Assembly: GCA_949128115.1 (NCBI GenBank)
Contig: OX421964.1
Location: 4,278,001-4,342,000 of the forward strand
DNA length: 64,000 bases
Source of the DNA: Anaspis maculata
Taxonomy: Eukaryota > Arthropoda > Insecta > Coleoptera > Scraptiidae
Direction: 5' to 3'
This document shows positions 46,241-58,726 of the stretch, in pieces. The position numbers were made by a program, and so were the translations under genes. Numbering within the stretch: the stretch's first letter is position 1; every line of letters starts with the position of its first letter. Under the pieces are notes generated by a model. It was not told where the DNA came from, did not search any database, and saw nothing but the letters and a program-made list of their open reading frames with translations.

Positions 46241-47833
46241 TCCAGGCGCCAGGGAAAACAATAAGGAAATAATTGCTTCCTGGCTGGAAACTAGCTTAAA
46301 ACGATCTGTGCAGCTTAGGTTTTGACATACTAGTTTCCCCCCTTTCGGAAATGTCGGCGTCATGTCGCCATCATCAACAAGAAGTGCACCAGCCTGATTT
46401 TTGCCGAATATCTTAATTTTGGGTCATCTGACAGCAAAAGATGTGAGAAGTCATTTTGAAGCCTATGAAATTCCCTACAGTTTAGTTTTTCAATTAATTT
46501 TCTGCGACCTATGGTCTATGAGATAGAGCTTCTGGAAGCGAGAGTCATTGTCGTTGAAGCTCCATGGCCACTTGACTCGAAAAACTAAAATGTCGATGTG
46601 ACAAAAAAAATCCAAAATGAGATTACTCGAGAATTCTTAATGCTATAGTTGCGATGATGGTCTTAAACTCTTCCTCTTGAACCGTAGATTACAAATATTA
46701 AAAAGTCGAAAACGTCACATTGTACATATACAGGGTGTACTACGGGAATCAAATCAGAACAGAGAAATTTGACATATTTCTTCGATTCAGCCTATGCGAA
46801 ACTCTAAGCACTTATCACGAGTCCAATATCAATATGCATTGCTCTGTAAGCTTCACTTGATACACTTAAGAAGTGATCAGCTCACCGCCTTCCTGTAAAA
46901 TGTTTTGAAGGCCCTCTGAAATCATCAAAATTTACAGTAGCAAAAAATGTATGTAACAGTATATTATATACCAAGGAACCAAAGTAAAACTTGGATCCCT
47001 TGGGTGAAGTTTGTTGCTCGAGGGCCCTTCGGGTCCAAATCCCTTAATTAAAAATTCACATTGATTCTTTGGTATATAATATACTGTCATATACATTCCT
47101 TGGTACTGTAAATTTTTGATATTTTGATAATTTCAGAGGGCCTTCAAACGTTTTACAGTTAAGCTGTGAGCTGACCACTTCTTTAGTGTAATTAGTGAAG
47201 CTTATAGAGCAAATCCATATTGATATTGGACTCGTGTTAGGTGCTTAGAGTGTCGCATATAGGCTAAATCTAAGAAATATGTAAAATTTCTCTGATCTGA
47301 TTTGATTCCCTCAGTACACCCTGTTTATGTACGATGTGACGTTTTTGACTTTTCTATATTCATAATCAACGGTTCAAGAGAAAGAAATTAAGACCATCAC
47401 CGCAACTATAGCATGAAGGATTCTTGAGAAATCTCATTTTCATGTTTTCACGTTTTCACGTTCACATCGACATTTTAGTTTTTCGAGTCAAGTGGCCATG
47501 GAGCTTTTACGACAATGCCTCTTGCTTCCAGAAGCTCTATCTTAAAAACTATAGGTCGCAGAAAGGTCATTTAAAAACTGCTCTGTAGGGAATTTCATTG
47601 GTTTCAAAATGACTTCTTACATCTTTCAATGTCAGATGGCCCAAAATCCAGATATTCGGCAAAAACCACGCTGGTGCACTTCTTATTGATGATGGCGACA
47701 TGACGCCGACATTTCCGAAAGGAGGGAAATTAGTATGTCGAAACCCAAGCTACACAGATCGTTTTAAGCTAGTTTCCAGCCAGGAAACAATTATTTCCTT
47801 ATTGAGCTGATTTTTGCTACCTGGCGCCTGGGC
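46241..47833. mobile_element. 1.6-kb palindromic TA-flanked element (GTCCAGGCGCCAGG ends)
   Basis: Left TA-GTCCAGGCGCCAGGGAAAA; right inverted, ending CCTGGCGCCTGGGC-TA. Arm match includes CGGCGTCATGTCGCCATCAT and TATATACAGGGTGTACT / AGTACACCCTGTTTATG about 490 bp inside. The centre, near 47020, is the CCTTCGGGTCCAAA region. A second, broken copy lies at 31762-32717. Confidence 0.9.
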
Positions 47834-48421
47834 TAATATCTGTGAAAGAGTTGCCATATTTTAATTGGTATAGTAGTTAGAATGAAAAGCAACACATCCT
47901 GAAAAAGTTGCGTCGGTAGAGATTGTTCAATTTTTGGACTATGGATATTTCAACGACTGAAGGTAGCTGGTTCGCGACTCAAGCAAACAAATTGATTTTT
48001 TCTGCGAGCCAGAACTGAAATTTATATTTGGAGCTCATGTTAGACAAGCTACATGTGGAGTGTGGACCAATAAATATGGGAGCGATATTAGATATGGCGA
48101 CTCTTGAGGGGGTTAGAGATGTGCACGTCATCATTTTATATGAAGTTTATTCCAGTTTTTGCTACCAGGATGGCATCACTGATATCGCGGCTGAGAAAAA
48201 GAGTGAAGTTCATTCAGAATTGGGAACTACAGGAGGCTCTCCCCAGCCATTGACTTTTTCCTGGTGGCGGCCCTAGCATTGGCTCATTGTAATTTCAGTT
48301 TACCTTCCGAAATCCACACTTACGCTAGTGGTTAGAGCTTTGGAGCACGATTTAGCCATTCCAAAACAGAAATTCCAAATTTTATTATTGTTTCAAAAAA
48401 ACAAACACTCCACATGTTTAT

Positions 48422-48811
48422 GTGATGACTCAGATGCATATCGTTAGTCCTTCTTTGAGTGACGGTGTCTGCGACATCCTCAAGTTCGCCATTTTACGAC
48501 CACTTTTGAAAAAGGGCGATTCTTGCGGTTTGAAGAACTGCAGGCCTATATCCTCGCCTATATCACTACCATCAACTATCTCCAAGATATTTGAATGTGC
48601 AATGCTTCAAAGGCTTCAGGTCTGTTTGACCACTTTTGATATTATCTTGCTTTCGCGGCACGGCTTTTGGCATGACAGACCAACTATAGATGATTTTTAT
48701 ACATGTTTCACTTGGTACCTCCGGATAAGTCGAGTGAGAACCAGCCAGCTTCTTCAAAATTTCTGTGGTACTATAATTAGGATATTTTTACAACAATCAA
48801 CTACATTATAA
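48422..48811 (+). pseudogene. Relic of a non-LTR retrotransposon reverse transcriptase
   Basis: A 129-codon frame. Residues 16-95 resemble the N-terminal RT region of jockey/CR1-type LINEs: RPLLKKGD, then NCRPIS, PSTISKIFECAMLQRL and GFWHDRPTIDDFYT, corresponding to the usual K-x-R-P-I-S, S-K-I-x-E and F-R-x-x-R-S-T-x-D-A segments. The YxDD catalytic part and both ends are missing, and conserved residues are changed (F-W-H-D-R for F-R-x-x-R), so it is dead. An alternative would be a RT-derived host gene, which the truncation argues against. Confidence 0.72.
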
Positions 48812-49115
48812 CAAAACCAAGTTGAGAATTATCCATAGACTGGAAAACTTGCCCTAACTTCACCCACTTTTATTATATCCAAGGCTAATCAGTGATCATT
48901 CAGCAATCCAATGCCCTCTAAATGTCCATGGAGTATAGCTTTTGGTAAAATAAGGCAATAACTCTGGTTGGTTTTAACTCAGATATGGATGGAATTATCA
49001 AGTCACGTTGAAAGCCACATTTACTTGGACAGCCGTCTATATCGCAATAAAGTAAAAATTTAAGTTGAGTAAATAGAATTTCTTCTCACGTTCATTCGGG
49101 TTTGGTATAACTTAT

Positions 49116-49250
49116 CGACACCCAACTCATCGACAGGATAACTTGTCGACAAAACAATTCGCCGACAAGACAACTCGCCGACAGGACAGTTCATCGACAG
49201 GAAAACTCATCGACAGAGTAACTTGCCGACACCCAACTCGCCGACAATTC
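49116..49250 (+). repeat. Minisatellite array B (left arm, outer element)
   Basis: About eight units of a 16-17-bp repeat, core ACTCGCCGACAGGACA, in the forward sense. Inverted partner is array E. Confidence 0.85.
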
Positions 49251-49259
49251 TCTGCCAAA

Positions 49260-49980
49260 AACTTTGGAGCTCTAATGAGGCCCAGTGTGAGTGTGAAATT
49301 CAGAGCCCCATCCCCCGTAGCGTTTCAAGCCTTGCTGATCTCCCTTGACTCTACAAGTATCGTTCGAGATCTTGATGAACCCCCTGGGTATCTTCAAAGT
49401 TTCTGGAGATTATTTGCTCAGCCCTTATGCCTTGGACGGTTCCTCAGAGCCCTATTAGGCCCCTTGTCTTCATGTCGCATTTGTAGCCCTGCTGAGCTCC
49501 TTTGTACCTAGCATTAGTTTTCAAAGCTCTATAGTTGGATCTTGTGTGTCTTCTTGTGTTAGTCGAAATTCTACTGACCCTCCCTTTGTGTCTTGGAACC
49601 CTAGTGAGCCAGGTAGGCCTTATTGTAATTTTCAAAGCTCTATCCTGCTTTGAGTCCATATTGAAGCCTTTCAAGCCCTGTTAAGCCCCCCTTGTATTTT
49701 CAAATATCGTGTGGAGTCCTAATGAGCCCCCTTGTGTCGTCAATCATGATCGATGGCATCCTTGGTGACTCCCTTCTGATTTAGGTACCTGGAGTTTCTG
49801 GAATTTTCAAAAGCTCCCTTGTGACTTCTTATATTTCTCGGAGCCCTGTGCCCCTCCTGTGCCTTTATGTTCCATTTGTAGCCCTGCTGGCCTCTTTTCC
49901 ATTGCTTTAGTTCTCGAAGCTCTAGTTAGCTCCTGTGAGTCACTTTGTGTTGGTTGAAGTCCTTCAGGACCTCCTTTGTG
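49260..49980 (+). repeat. Degenerate GAGCCC/CTTGTGTCTTCAA repeat region 1
   Basis: Irregular units of roughly 40-60 bp with the recurring parts AGCCCTNNTGAGCCCCCTTGT and TCTTCAAGTATCGT. The same region occurs at 51250-51990 and 58750-59065 in the same orientation, with long colinear matches. Not coding by any frame I can follow. Confidence 0.75.
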
Positions 49981-49984
49981 TCTA

Positions 49985-51247
49985 CAGGGTGCTGCAACAG
50001 TGCGTCGGGCTCTCCTAGCGCCCTTTCCGTACAAGATAGAGACAAAGATGTAATACAAGAAATTATTGATTCAAAAAGTTTTAACCAGTGAAATTATTTC
50101 CAGCTGAACAGGGTGTTCCATTTTTGCGATATAACGAAAACCAAGATTTTTTTTTAATGAAACGCCCCCATTTTTATTCTGTTCTCTGGTTCAACTTCTT
50201 ACGCTCTATTCAAAGCGCATTCTTGTTTTCTCAATTTGTGGCAGTGCTATACCAACTAAAAATTGAAAATTGAAATTTTTTGTAATTTCAAGGTTCGTTT
50301 TGAAAAATCGTAGGAGCCTCGTTTCTTGCAATCAAGGAATGAAATTTGGCACAACAATAGTTGGATAGAAGGTTAATAATTTCATGACAAAAAACTTCAG
50401 ATTTGGTGATACAGGGTGTATGGAATTTTTTTCCGAACTTCGCAAATTTCAAAATGCCATAACTCATTTTTTTTTCAATTGAATGCCCCTCATTTTATTT
50501 CACCATTCGATAGCTTTCTTTTCCTTCCATTTTCACCGGAGGTTTTCCACCCCTAAATTTGATAAATTCCCAGATAATCGATAATTTTGATGAAAAGTGC
50601 TATTTATTAAAAATTTTCACGCCAACGCCGGGCAGGCCATGGTGATCATCAACAAATATCTGATTGACACATTTTGCTTGGTTTGGAATTGAGAACGCTG
50701 CGCTTAATTCCAATCTGAGGAAAATGCTCCAAAAAAAAATTTCGTTACGCGATGGAAGAAAGAAAATTCAAATTGAGCTTAGTAAAGTGGTTTTCCCGAC
50801 TTCAAAAACCTTCAAACTGTCAAATTGAGAGGTACGTTCATTTCGACATATTATGATTTTCCGTATCAGGACCTAGTAAAAACACAACAAATCCAAATAA
50901 ACGACAATTTTTATCAAACTTATCGATTATCTCTGAAATTATGGAATTTAGGGGTAGGGGGGTATCCCTAGTGAAAATGAAAGAAGAAGAAAAAAGCTAT
51001 CGATTGGTGAGATGAAATAGGATGCATTCTATTTGAAAAAAATGACTCAAGGCATTTTGAAATTTGCGAAGTAAGAAAAAAATTATTGAACACCCTGTAT
51101 AATTGAACCTTGAGCTTTTTGTTATGAAGCTATTCAGCTTCTGTTCGACTACTATTATGGCAAATTTTTATGATGATTTGACACCTTTTTCTCTATTTTG
51201 CAAGGTGAGGGCGCTGGGAAAGCCCGACGCACTGTTGCAGGACCCTG
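49985..51247. mobile_element. 1.26-kb palindromic TA-flanked element
   Basis: TA-CAGGGTGCTGCAACAGTGCG at the left. The right inverts to CAGGGTCCTGCAACAGTGCG, with TA two bases beyond. A second ACAGGGTGTTCC lies 124 bp inside the left arm and its inverse near 51085. It is inserted in the GAGCCC repeat region of the outer foldback element. Confidence 0.85.
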
Positions 51248-51249
51248 TG

Positions 51250-51990
51250 TAAGTATCATTTTGAGCCCACGTGGGCCCCGTCAGGCTTTTTGCGATTTTC
51301 AGAGCCCTATCCTCCCTTGTGTCTACATCAAAGTATTTCAAGCCCTGCTGAGCCCCCTCCTATCTTCAAGTATCGTTTGGAGCCCTATTGAGCCCCTTGT
51401 GTCTTCAATCATTGTTTGCGGCCCAAGTGCCTCCTTTCTGATTTTTTGATGTTTCTAGAGTCTCAGAAACCTCTTTTGTTCCTTCTTAGGTTTCTCAGAG
51501 CCTAATTTGGCCTCCTGGTGTGTTCATGTTGCATTTGTAGCCCTGCTGAACCTCTTTTTACAATGTGTTAGTTTTTCAAGCTCTAGTTAGCTTCTGTTAG
51601 TCTTAATGTAATGGTAAAAGTTTCACGGGGCCCTCTCGTGTCCTTAAGTGTCATTTGGAGCCCCAGTGAACCCCGCCAGGCCTTAGTCCGATTTTTAGAG
51701 GTCTCTTCTCTCTTGTGTCTACAGGAAAGCGTTTCAAGCCTTACTGAGCTCCCTTGTATCTTCATGTATCGCTGGAGCCCTATTGAGTTCCCTTGTATCT
51801 TCAATTATCTTGTGCAGACCAGATTACCCTCTTCTGACTTCTCGATGTTTCTGGAATCTTAGAAAGTTTCTTTGTGCCTTATTAGGTTTTTCCGAGTCCT
51901 ATGTGGCCCCCCTGTGTCTTTATGTTTCATTTGTAGCCCTGCTGAGCCCCTCTTTTCCATGTGTTATTCCACAAAACGCTAGTTAGCTCC
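51250..51990 (+). repeat. Degenerate GAGCCC repeat region 2
   Basis: Same units as region 1. Its segment 51620-51960 runs parallel to 58760-59065 over about 300 bp. Confidence 0.75.
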
Positions 51991-52005
51991 TGTTAGTTTG
52001 GGATA

Positions 52006-52440
52006 CGGACATTTCACCGACAACCAACTCACCGACTGGACATTTCACCGACACCCAACTCACCGAATCGCCGATTCACCGACAGGACATTTCTCCGACT
52101 CGCCGTTTCGCCGACAGGACATTTCACCGACACGCCGATTCACCGACAGGACAATTCACCGACAGGACATTTCACCGACACGCCGATTCACCGACAGGAC
52201 AATTCACCGACTCGCCGATTCACCAACTCGCCATTTCACCGACAGGACATTTCACCGAATCGCCGATTCACCGACTGGACATTTCACCGACACGCCATTT
52301 CACCGACAGGACATTTCACCGACACGCCATTTCACCGACAGGACATTCCACCGACACGCCATTTCACCGACAGGACATTTCACCGACACGCCATTTCACC
52401 GGCAGGACATTTCGCCGACAGGACATTTCACCGACAGGAC
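52006..52440 (+). repeat. Minisatellite array C (left arm, inner element)
   Basis: About 26 units of 16-17 bp: mostly CACCGACAGGACATTT alternating with CACCGACACGCCATTT or …CGCCGATT, giving a partial 32-bp higher-order period. It produces a 151-codon open frame of repeated TGHF/RQDISPT, judged to be a by-product of the repeat. Confidence 0.93.
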
Positions 52441-53160
52441 TGTAGCGTTTTGAGTTTTGGAGCAAAATCTATGAGCGAAAGTGACCTACATTTGAAAGAT
52501 TGATATGCTTGATTCCCTACCGTTGGCGCCATTTGACGGCGCGTTTCCGAACACCATGGTTGCTGGTCAGCGCCAGTTAGCGCCAAAAGTGAGGGATGGG
52601 TTGACAGCTACGGTCTTTTTTTTCTGGCCATTTTTGGCAAAAAAGTCGAGGAAAATTGTTTTTACGACAAAGGCAAGTTTCCCTTGGGTGCACCATGCAT
52701 TTGAGTTAGTTAAAATGTGGAATTTCCCATTTGATAAAGTAGACATCTGAAATAAACTCTCCACGTAAGCGGTAGAAGCCATGAAGGCAAAAGGTCATCT
52801 CATGAGGCACGAGTCTAAGAAAAAGATCAGAAATAAATAATGAAGGCGCGTGTAGATGTATCAGAGGTGACTAGGAAGTCAAATCAGCTTGATTCTGAAA
52901 CAAGGTCCACAAACTTCCAGATACCTACACTTGAAATCAATTTCTAATGAATTGTCAGTATTTCTTTGGTGATCAGAAATTATATGAATTTACCACAGTT
53001 TTTCCAGATCTTATTCCATCAACACATTGTGTAAATTATACTTTTATTATTGATCACATACACAAATATTTTGTCTGGTTTTCAAAGTTATGTGTGATTT
53101 TGGTTATTGGACCATTCACCGACACGCTGATCCTGACAAGACATTTTACGAACTGATTGT
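52441..53160. other. Unassigned DNA inside the inner element
   Basis: An 81-codon frame at 52505-52750 is unrecognised. A single stray minisatellite unit lies near 53111-53150. Confidence 0.45.
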
Positions 53161-54600
53161 TGACTCAAGTAACATCCTTCTTTTCAGACTCTATCAAACT
53201 CCTTTCTAGACTCACCGGATAAGAATCTGATTTTGAACTCGAGTTCATCCTTCTTTTGGACCCACACAAGTAAAAAACCAGATGAGAGTTTAATTTTTGC
53301 TCAAGTATCGTCCTTCTTTCCAGACCCACCTAATGAGTTATTGATTTTCGGCTTATCTTCCTATTTTTCTTAGACCTGCCAGTTGAGGACATTATTTTTG
53401 ACCCGAGTATCATCCCTCTTTTTGGACCTGCGAGATACACAGTCAATTTTCTGAATTTTTGACTCGAGCATCTTCCTTCTTTTCAGACCCATGAAAAAAA
53501 TTTATTTTCAACTCAAGTATAATAATCTCAATAATAATCATTATTATTCTTGGACTCAACAGATGAGTTATTGATTTTTGCTCAAGTATCATCATTCTTT
53601 TCAGACTCACCAGATAAGTTTTTTTTTTATATTCGAGTATCATTTTTCTTTTGAGACTCACCAGATGAGGAATGGATGTTTGACTCGAGTATTATTCTTC
53701 TCGGACCCTCCAGATGAGATATGTTCATTTTTTGCTCAAGTATCCTGCTTCTTCTAAGACTCACCAGATAGAGCCTTGACTCTTCAGTCAAATTATGTCC
53801 TTCTTTTTAGCGCCACTAGATGAGGATTCAATTTTCGAGTCAAGTATTCTTAGGCCTATCCTACCAGATATATGGAGCTTATTTCCAACTCAAGTATCAT
53901 CCTTATTTCCAGACCCACCAGATAAATAATTGATTTTTGACTCAAGTAGGTACCATCTTTCTTTCTCAACTCACTACAAAGGTGGAGTCTATTTTTGACT
54001 TGACATTCTTGTTTTCTTCACACGCTAGTTCAGACGTTTATCTTTGACGAGTATCATCCTTTCTTGAGATTAACCTGATGCAGGACCTATTTTTTCGTTT
54101 TTGATTGAAGCATCCTTATTTCTTCCCAGACCCACCAGATATGTTACTTTTCCACCCAAGTATCATCCTTCCTCCCAAATTCACCTGATACAGAACTGAT
54201 TCATTGACTCAATCATCATTCTTCCTTTCAGATTCACCAAATATAAAGGTCATTTTTCATTCAAGTATCACTTTTTTTTTATATCCGCCAGGTAAGAAAT
54301 TGATTTTTGAGTCGAGTATCATCCTTTTTTCCAGATTCAGCAGATGAAGACTCTATTTTTGACTCAGGTAACATCCTTCTTTCTGAACTTAGTACAAAGA
54401 TGAAGTCTTTTTTTATTCAAGTCCTTTTTTTACCCGCTAATTAAAGACTTTATTTTTGATTGGGTATCATCCTTCTTTTTAGACCCACTATAAGAAGTCT
54501 ATTTTCAAATCAAGAATCCTTTTCTGAACTTTTGACTCAAGGATCTTCTTCCCAGACCCACCAAATAAGAAGTTTATCCAATCCTATTGAATAGTGCACG
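53160..54600 (+). repeat. 52-bp minisatellite, block 1
   Basis: More than 20 degenerate units of about 52 bp: CAGACTCACCAGATGAG, then ATTGATTTTTGACTCAAG, then TATCATCCTTCTTTT. It continues at 54790-55030 and 56950-57460 after interruptions. Confidence 0.85.
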
Positions 54601-54789
54601 CATTATCACGCGCATATATGCCTGCATTTTTCAATAAGACTGGATAAAGCATAGTATTCTACTCGCGGGTAATGACTATTACTCATTCGGATGCTTTACG
54701 ACACTCGTCAAGGCTCGTGTCGGCAAACTGCATCTTCATGGGTAAGAAGCAATCGTTACCCGTTTGTTGAATACGAGGTTGAATGATAT

Positions 54790-55030
54790 ACTATTATTTT
54801 CAACTCAAGTATAATTTTTTTCGGACCCATCAGATAAGAAATTGATTTTTGATTTTTTATCATCCTTCTTTTGAAACTCACCAGATAAGGAATTGATTTT
54901 TGATTCAAGTACCATATTTCTTTTCAAACTCACGACAGGGATCGATGGAGTCTATTTTTGTCCTAAACATTCTTGTTTTCTTTACCTGCTAGTTGAAAAG
55001 TTCATTTTTGATCGAGCATCATCCTTTTTC
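54790..55030 (+). repeat. 52-bp minisatellite, block 2
   Basis: Four to five units like block 1. The interruption at 54600-54790 is a unique segment of about 180 bp starting AATCCTATTGAATAGTGCACG, perhaps an insertion. Confidence 0.75.
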
Positions 55031-56115
55031 AGCGCACTTCTCCAAACGGGAAGGCGCTTTTGTCCTCGCTTTGTTCGTCCGTCCGTCCGTCCGTCCGTCC
55101 GTCACAGCATCTAGTCCTAGACGAAAAGGTTTTTGCGAAAATTTTTCACTCCATTGGGTAGCTCATGACCTTGTATCCCGAACCAAGAAAAATCTTGACG
55201 AAATAATGATAAACAATGACAATAATAACAATTTAGTGTGACGCGGCATCGCCGTTGAATGCTGCATTTCAGAAGCCGGCCTGATCTCGAAAGTTATCAC
55301 ATGCGAGGAAGTACCCGATCTTATCATTTTACCATAATACATATGCGGAGTTATATTTAGAGGATGATTTGAACTTTATTTTAATGAAAATTTCACATCG
55401 GTGCGAGGTGCAGGCCAATAGTTATTAATTTTTGAAAATGACTCCGAAACTACGGCTCGGCCGCAAATGATTTATTCGTTGCTTGCTGGTGCTTGATATC
55501 CTTTCCTCCGAACAAAACGAAATTCAATACAGAAAATATTTCAACTCGAATGGGTAGCTCATGGCCTTGGTACGCGAATAAAGAAAAATTTTGCCGAAAT
55601 AATCATGAACAATTACAAAAATAACATTTTGGTGTAGGGCGGCTTCGCCGATCAAGTGCTGGCATTCGCGGTAAGATGTAGAAAGTTGCGATATGCAGGC
55701 AACTACAATTTCTTAATGAAATACATCACTGCATGTACAGCATTATATTTAGAGGAACAATTTGAACTTTCTTTTGACAGAAACCCCACTTCGATCCGAC
55801 CGTTGGGTCAATTGTTATCAATTTTTGAAAACGACCGCAAAGCCACGGCTCGGCGCATATTACACGACCCTACAAATTTAAAATCAGACGTGCCGAAATA
55901 GTAATTGAACATTTTGAAATAGTCAATACTAGGTAACAAAAAAAAAGTAGGTAGGTATCACTAAAAATCATGTGACAAGGCTACCATTTTTTCGGTTTTT
56001 CGATAAAAAAGAAATGTTCCAATTCAAAAGTGAACCCGATATTAGTGTTCAGGAGGTCGAAATCAGTTGGAGAACATTTTTTTATATAAGTAACAGAATG
56101 ACGCTTATGTGGCCG

Positions 56116-56120
<5 letters not shown>

Positions 56121-56164
<44 letters not shown>
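56121..56164. repeat. (TCTG)11 microsatellite
   Basis: Eleven uninterrupted TCTG units. The same family of sequence in 25360 and 25950 has shorter runs. Confidence 0.95.
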
Positions 56165-56166
<2 letters not shown>

Positions 56167-56458
56167 CGAGTCCGTGCAGAAATTAAGACGCTGTACTCCT
56201 TCTCGAGAATTGAAACAAGAGTCTTGGAACTTTTTTCCGATTAATAGCTGATGTCCCCAAGGGTGGCCAATGGGCACAATTTTTGTTATCCATACATCGT
56301 TATCATTATTCTCAAAAAACAGAGATCTCCTGTGCACTTCGATGAAGTTGAACTTCTCCTCGGAAAATAAAGCTACAGCCCTTGAAGATTGAACTTTATC
56401 CGGTGGATAGCTTAGGTCCTCAAGGACCAAATAGGCAGGTTGGCTTTCATAATTCGGC

Positions 56459-56830
56459 CGCCATCTTGGCTGCCATATTGAAATTTCTTATTAGTGGAAC
56501 GATTGTCATGAAACTTGAAACTTACCCTTGTCTAGTACAATCATTCTTATTTTCAAGCCAAATTTCATGATTGCCCCACCATCTTGGCCGCCATATTGAA
56601 ATCTCTTATAAGTGGAAGGGTTTTCATGAAACTTGAGAGTTACGCTTGTCTCGTACAATCATTCCTATTTTCAAGCTGAGTTTCATAATTCTGCCGCCAT
56701 CTTGGCTGCCATATTGAAATCTCTTGTTAGTGGAACGATTTTCATGAAACTTGGAACTTATCCTTGTCTAGTACGATCATTTTGATTTTCAAGCCGAATT
56801 TCATGATTCTGTCGATATTTTGGCCGCCAT
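56459..56830 (+). repeat. 118-bp unit in three tandem copies
   Basis: Starts CCGCCATCTTGGCTGCCATA at about 56459, again near 56577, 56694 and in part near 56813. Copies diverge by several percent. Confidence 0.85.
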
Positions 56831-56949
56831 ATTGCAATTTTTTGCCCAAGACGGTAGAACCCTAATCACTTAACATCTTGCGTTCACTAATCCTCCAAAA
56901 AGGAAGTGCGCTACTGAGCCTCATGCCCATGAGGCATATTCGCTTGTTT

Positions 56950-57460
56950 TAGATTCACCAGATACCGAGCTTATATTTGAATGTTTAATTCGAGCATCCT
57001 TCTCCTTTTCAGACTCGCAAGATAACTAATCAATTTTCTAGTCAAGTATTGTCCTTAATTTTTGACCTACTGTGAGTTTTTTTTTAATTAAGTATCCTCA
57101 GGCATATCAGATGAGTAGTTTATTTTCTATGCAAGTATCATCCTTCTTCTCACACTCACCACCCACAAGATAAGAACTGATTTATTTACTCAAGTATCGT
57201 CCTGCTTTCCAGACCCACCTCATGATTTTTGGCACAAGTATCATTCTTTTCACCGGACTCACTACATAGCTGGAGTCTATTTTTGACTCAAGCAATCTTC
57301 CTTCTTCAGACATGCCAGATGAGAAGTTTATGTTTGACTCGAGTATCCTTTTTTTTTTCAGACTTACCAGATACACAGTCCATTACCGGGTTTTTTACTC
57401 TAGCAGTCTAGCATCCTCTTTCTTTCCAGGCTTGTCATATAATAAATCCATTCTTCACTT
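56950..57460 (+). repeat. 52-bp minisatellite, block 3
   Basis: About ten degenerate units of the same repeat as blocks 1 and 2, same orientation. Confidence 0.8.
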
Positions 57461-57517
57461 AAGGACGCCATTTCCCAGCATAAAAAATGGCTAAAGCAGA
57501 CTACAGCAAACATAGAG

Positions 57518-58345
57518 TATTTTTTTCCGCATTCGCCAACACCAAACACGATATGGTTACGTTCGAGGTTACGTTGCGGCATTTCCCGGAAACTCATTTT
57601 TACGCGAAAATGCAAAAGTGCAGGTATAGGCTGTCTGATTTCTACATGATTCTAGTCGGCTGCGATTCAGGCCGCGATCGGCCGATGACGACCAGAAACA
57701 CAGCCCACTAGACTCATGTAGAAATCAGACAGCCTAAACTCACTTGTGAAGGGAATTTGTGAAAAAGTTTTTTCGAAATTTGGATTTCCCCAACAAAAAT
57801 TAAAATGACCACTTCAGTAATTTCATTGCGAACGATCCTATATCATCATGGCTTCTTGGATTTTTTGCGGGAAAAGTGGAAATTCAATTTTCCAGAACTT
57901 TATTTTTAATTGACCCTAAACAAGACCTAGAAAACAGCGGTTAACGACGATAACCATTTACGTAAATGTTCAACGTAGTTCAGTGAATTACGGTGAATTT
58001 TCATTGATCCATAAGAAATTCCTGATGTTTGGAGACCCCAGACACTGAAAATTTTGTAACTTGGTAAACGTACTTCTAAATCGAGATTGTTTGGTGTCTT
58101 GAAACTGATGATCAATTTTTGCATTTTGTCATACCAATTTTTTTTTGCCTCGAATTGTCCAGGAAAAAGATACAGGCAAGAGTCTCCTTTCCTCGTTTGA
58201 GCTTTTAGCACTGTACAGTACATGTGATACTGTGGTGGTCAATGTAAAAACATGAAACCTACACAAAAAAGTTTTTATCCCGCATTCGCCAATACCAAAC
58301 ATGATATGGTGACATTTTGCAGCATTTTCCGAAAACTCATTCTGA
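57518..58345. repeat. Direct repeat pair with a hairpin between
   Basis: CCGCATTCGCCAACACCAAA… (57525-57600) recurs as CCGCATTCGCCAATACCAAA… (58279-58345). Inside, GGCTGTCTGATTTCTACATG at 57629-57648 is exactly inverted at 57716-57735 around a GC-rich spacer of about 66 bp. Confidence 0.8.
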
Positions 58346-58356
58346 AGCAAAGTTTT

Positions 58357-58726
58357 CTAAATCGGCGAGTCGGTGGAATTTCCTGTCGGTGAATTGTCTT
58401 GTCGATGAGTGTCTTGTCGGTGGAATGTCTTGTCGGTGAATCGGCGTGTCGGTGAAATGTCCTGTCGGTGAAATGGCATGTCGGTGAAATGTCCTGTCGG
58501 TGAAATGTCCTGTCGGTAAATCGGCGTGTCGGTGAAATGTCCTGTCGCTGAAATGGCGTGTCGGTAAAATGTCCTGTCGGTGAATTGGCGTGTCGGTGAA
58601 ATGTCCTGTCGGTGAATCGGCGTGTCGGTTAAATGTCCTGTCGGCGAAACGGCGTGTCGGTGAAATGTCCGTTCGGTGAAATGGTTGTCAGTGAAATGTC
58701 CTGTCGGTGAGTTGGTTGTCGGTGAA
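58357..58726 (-). repeat. Minisatellite array D (right arm, inner element)
   Basis: About 22 inverted units (AAATGTCCTGTCGGTG) forming the mirror of array C. Confidence 0.93.

Larger units (their letters stand above)
55031..56950. mobile_element. Insertion-like segment between minisatellite blocks
   Basis: Starts AGCGCACTTCTCCAAACGGG and ends with an imperfect inverse (CCAAAAAGGAAGTGCGCT near 56892-56912). It contains (GTCC)6 at 55077-55100, two direct copies of a block of about 390 bp (near 55120-55500 and 55505-55900, sharing GGGTAGCTCATG and GCGGC-TTCGCCG), and (TCTG)11 at 56121-56164. It also contains the sequence after TCTG also found in 24982-26268. Its exact edges and class are unclear. 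Confidence 0.5.

Noticed and set aside
51998..52453. 151-codon open frame of repeated TGHF/RQDISPT residues
   Set aside because: It is array C translated; the frame follows from a stop-free minisatellite and has no start context or flanking gene structure.
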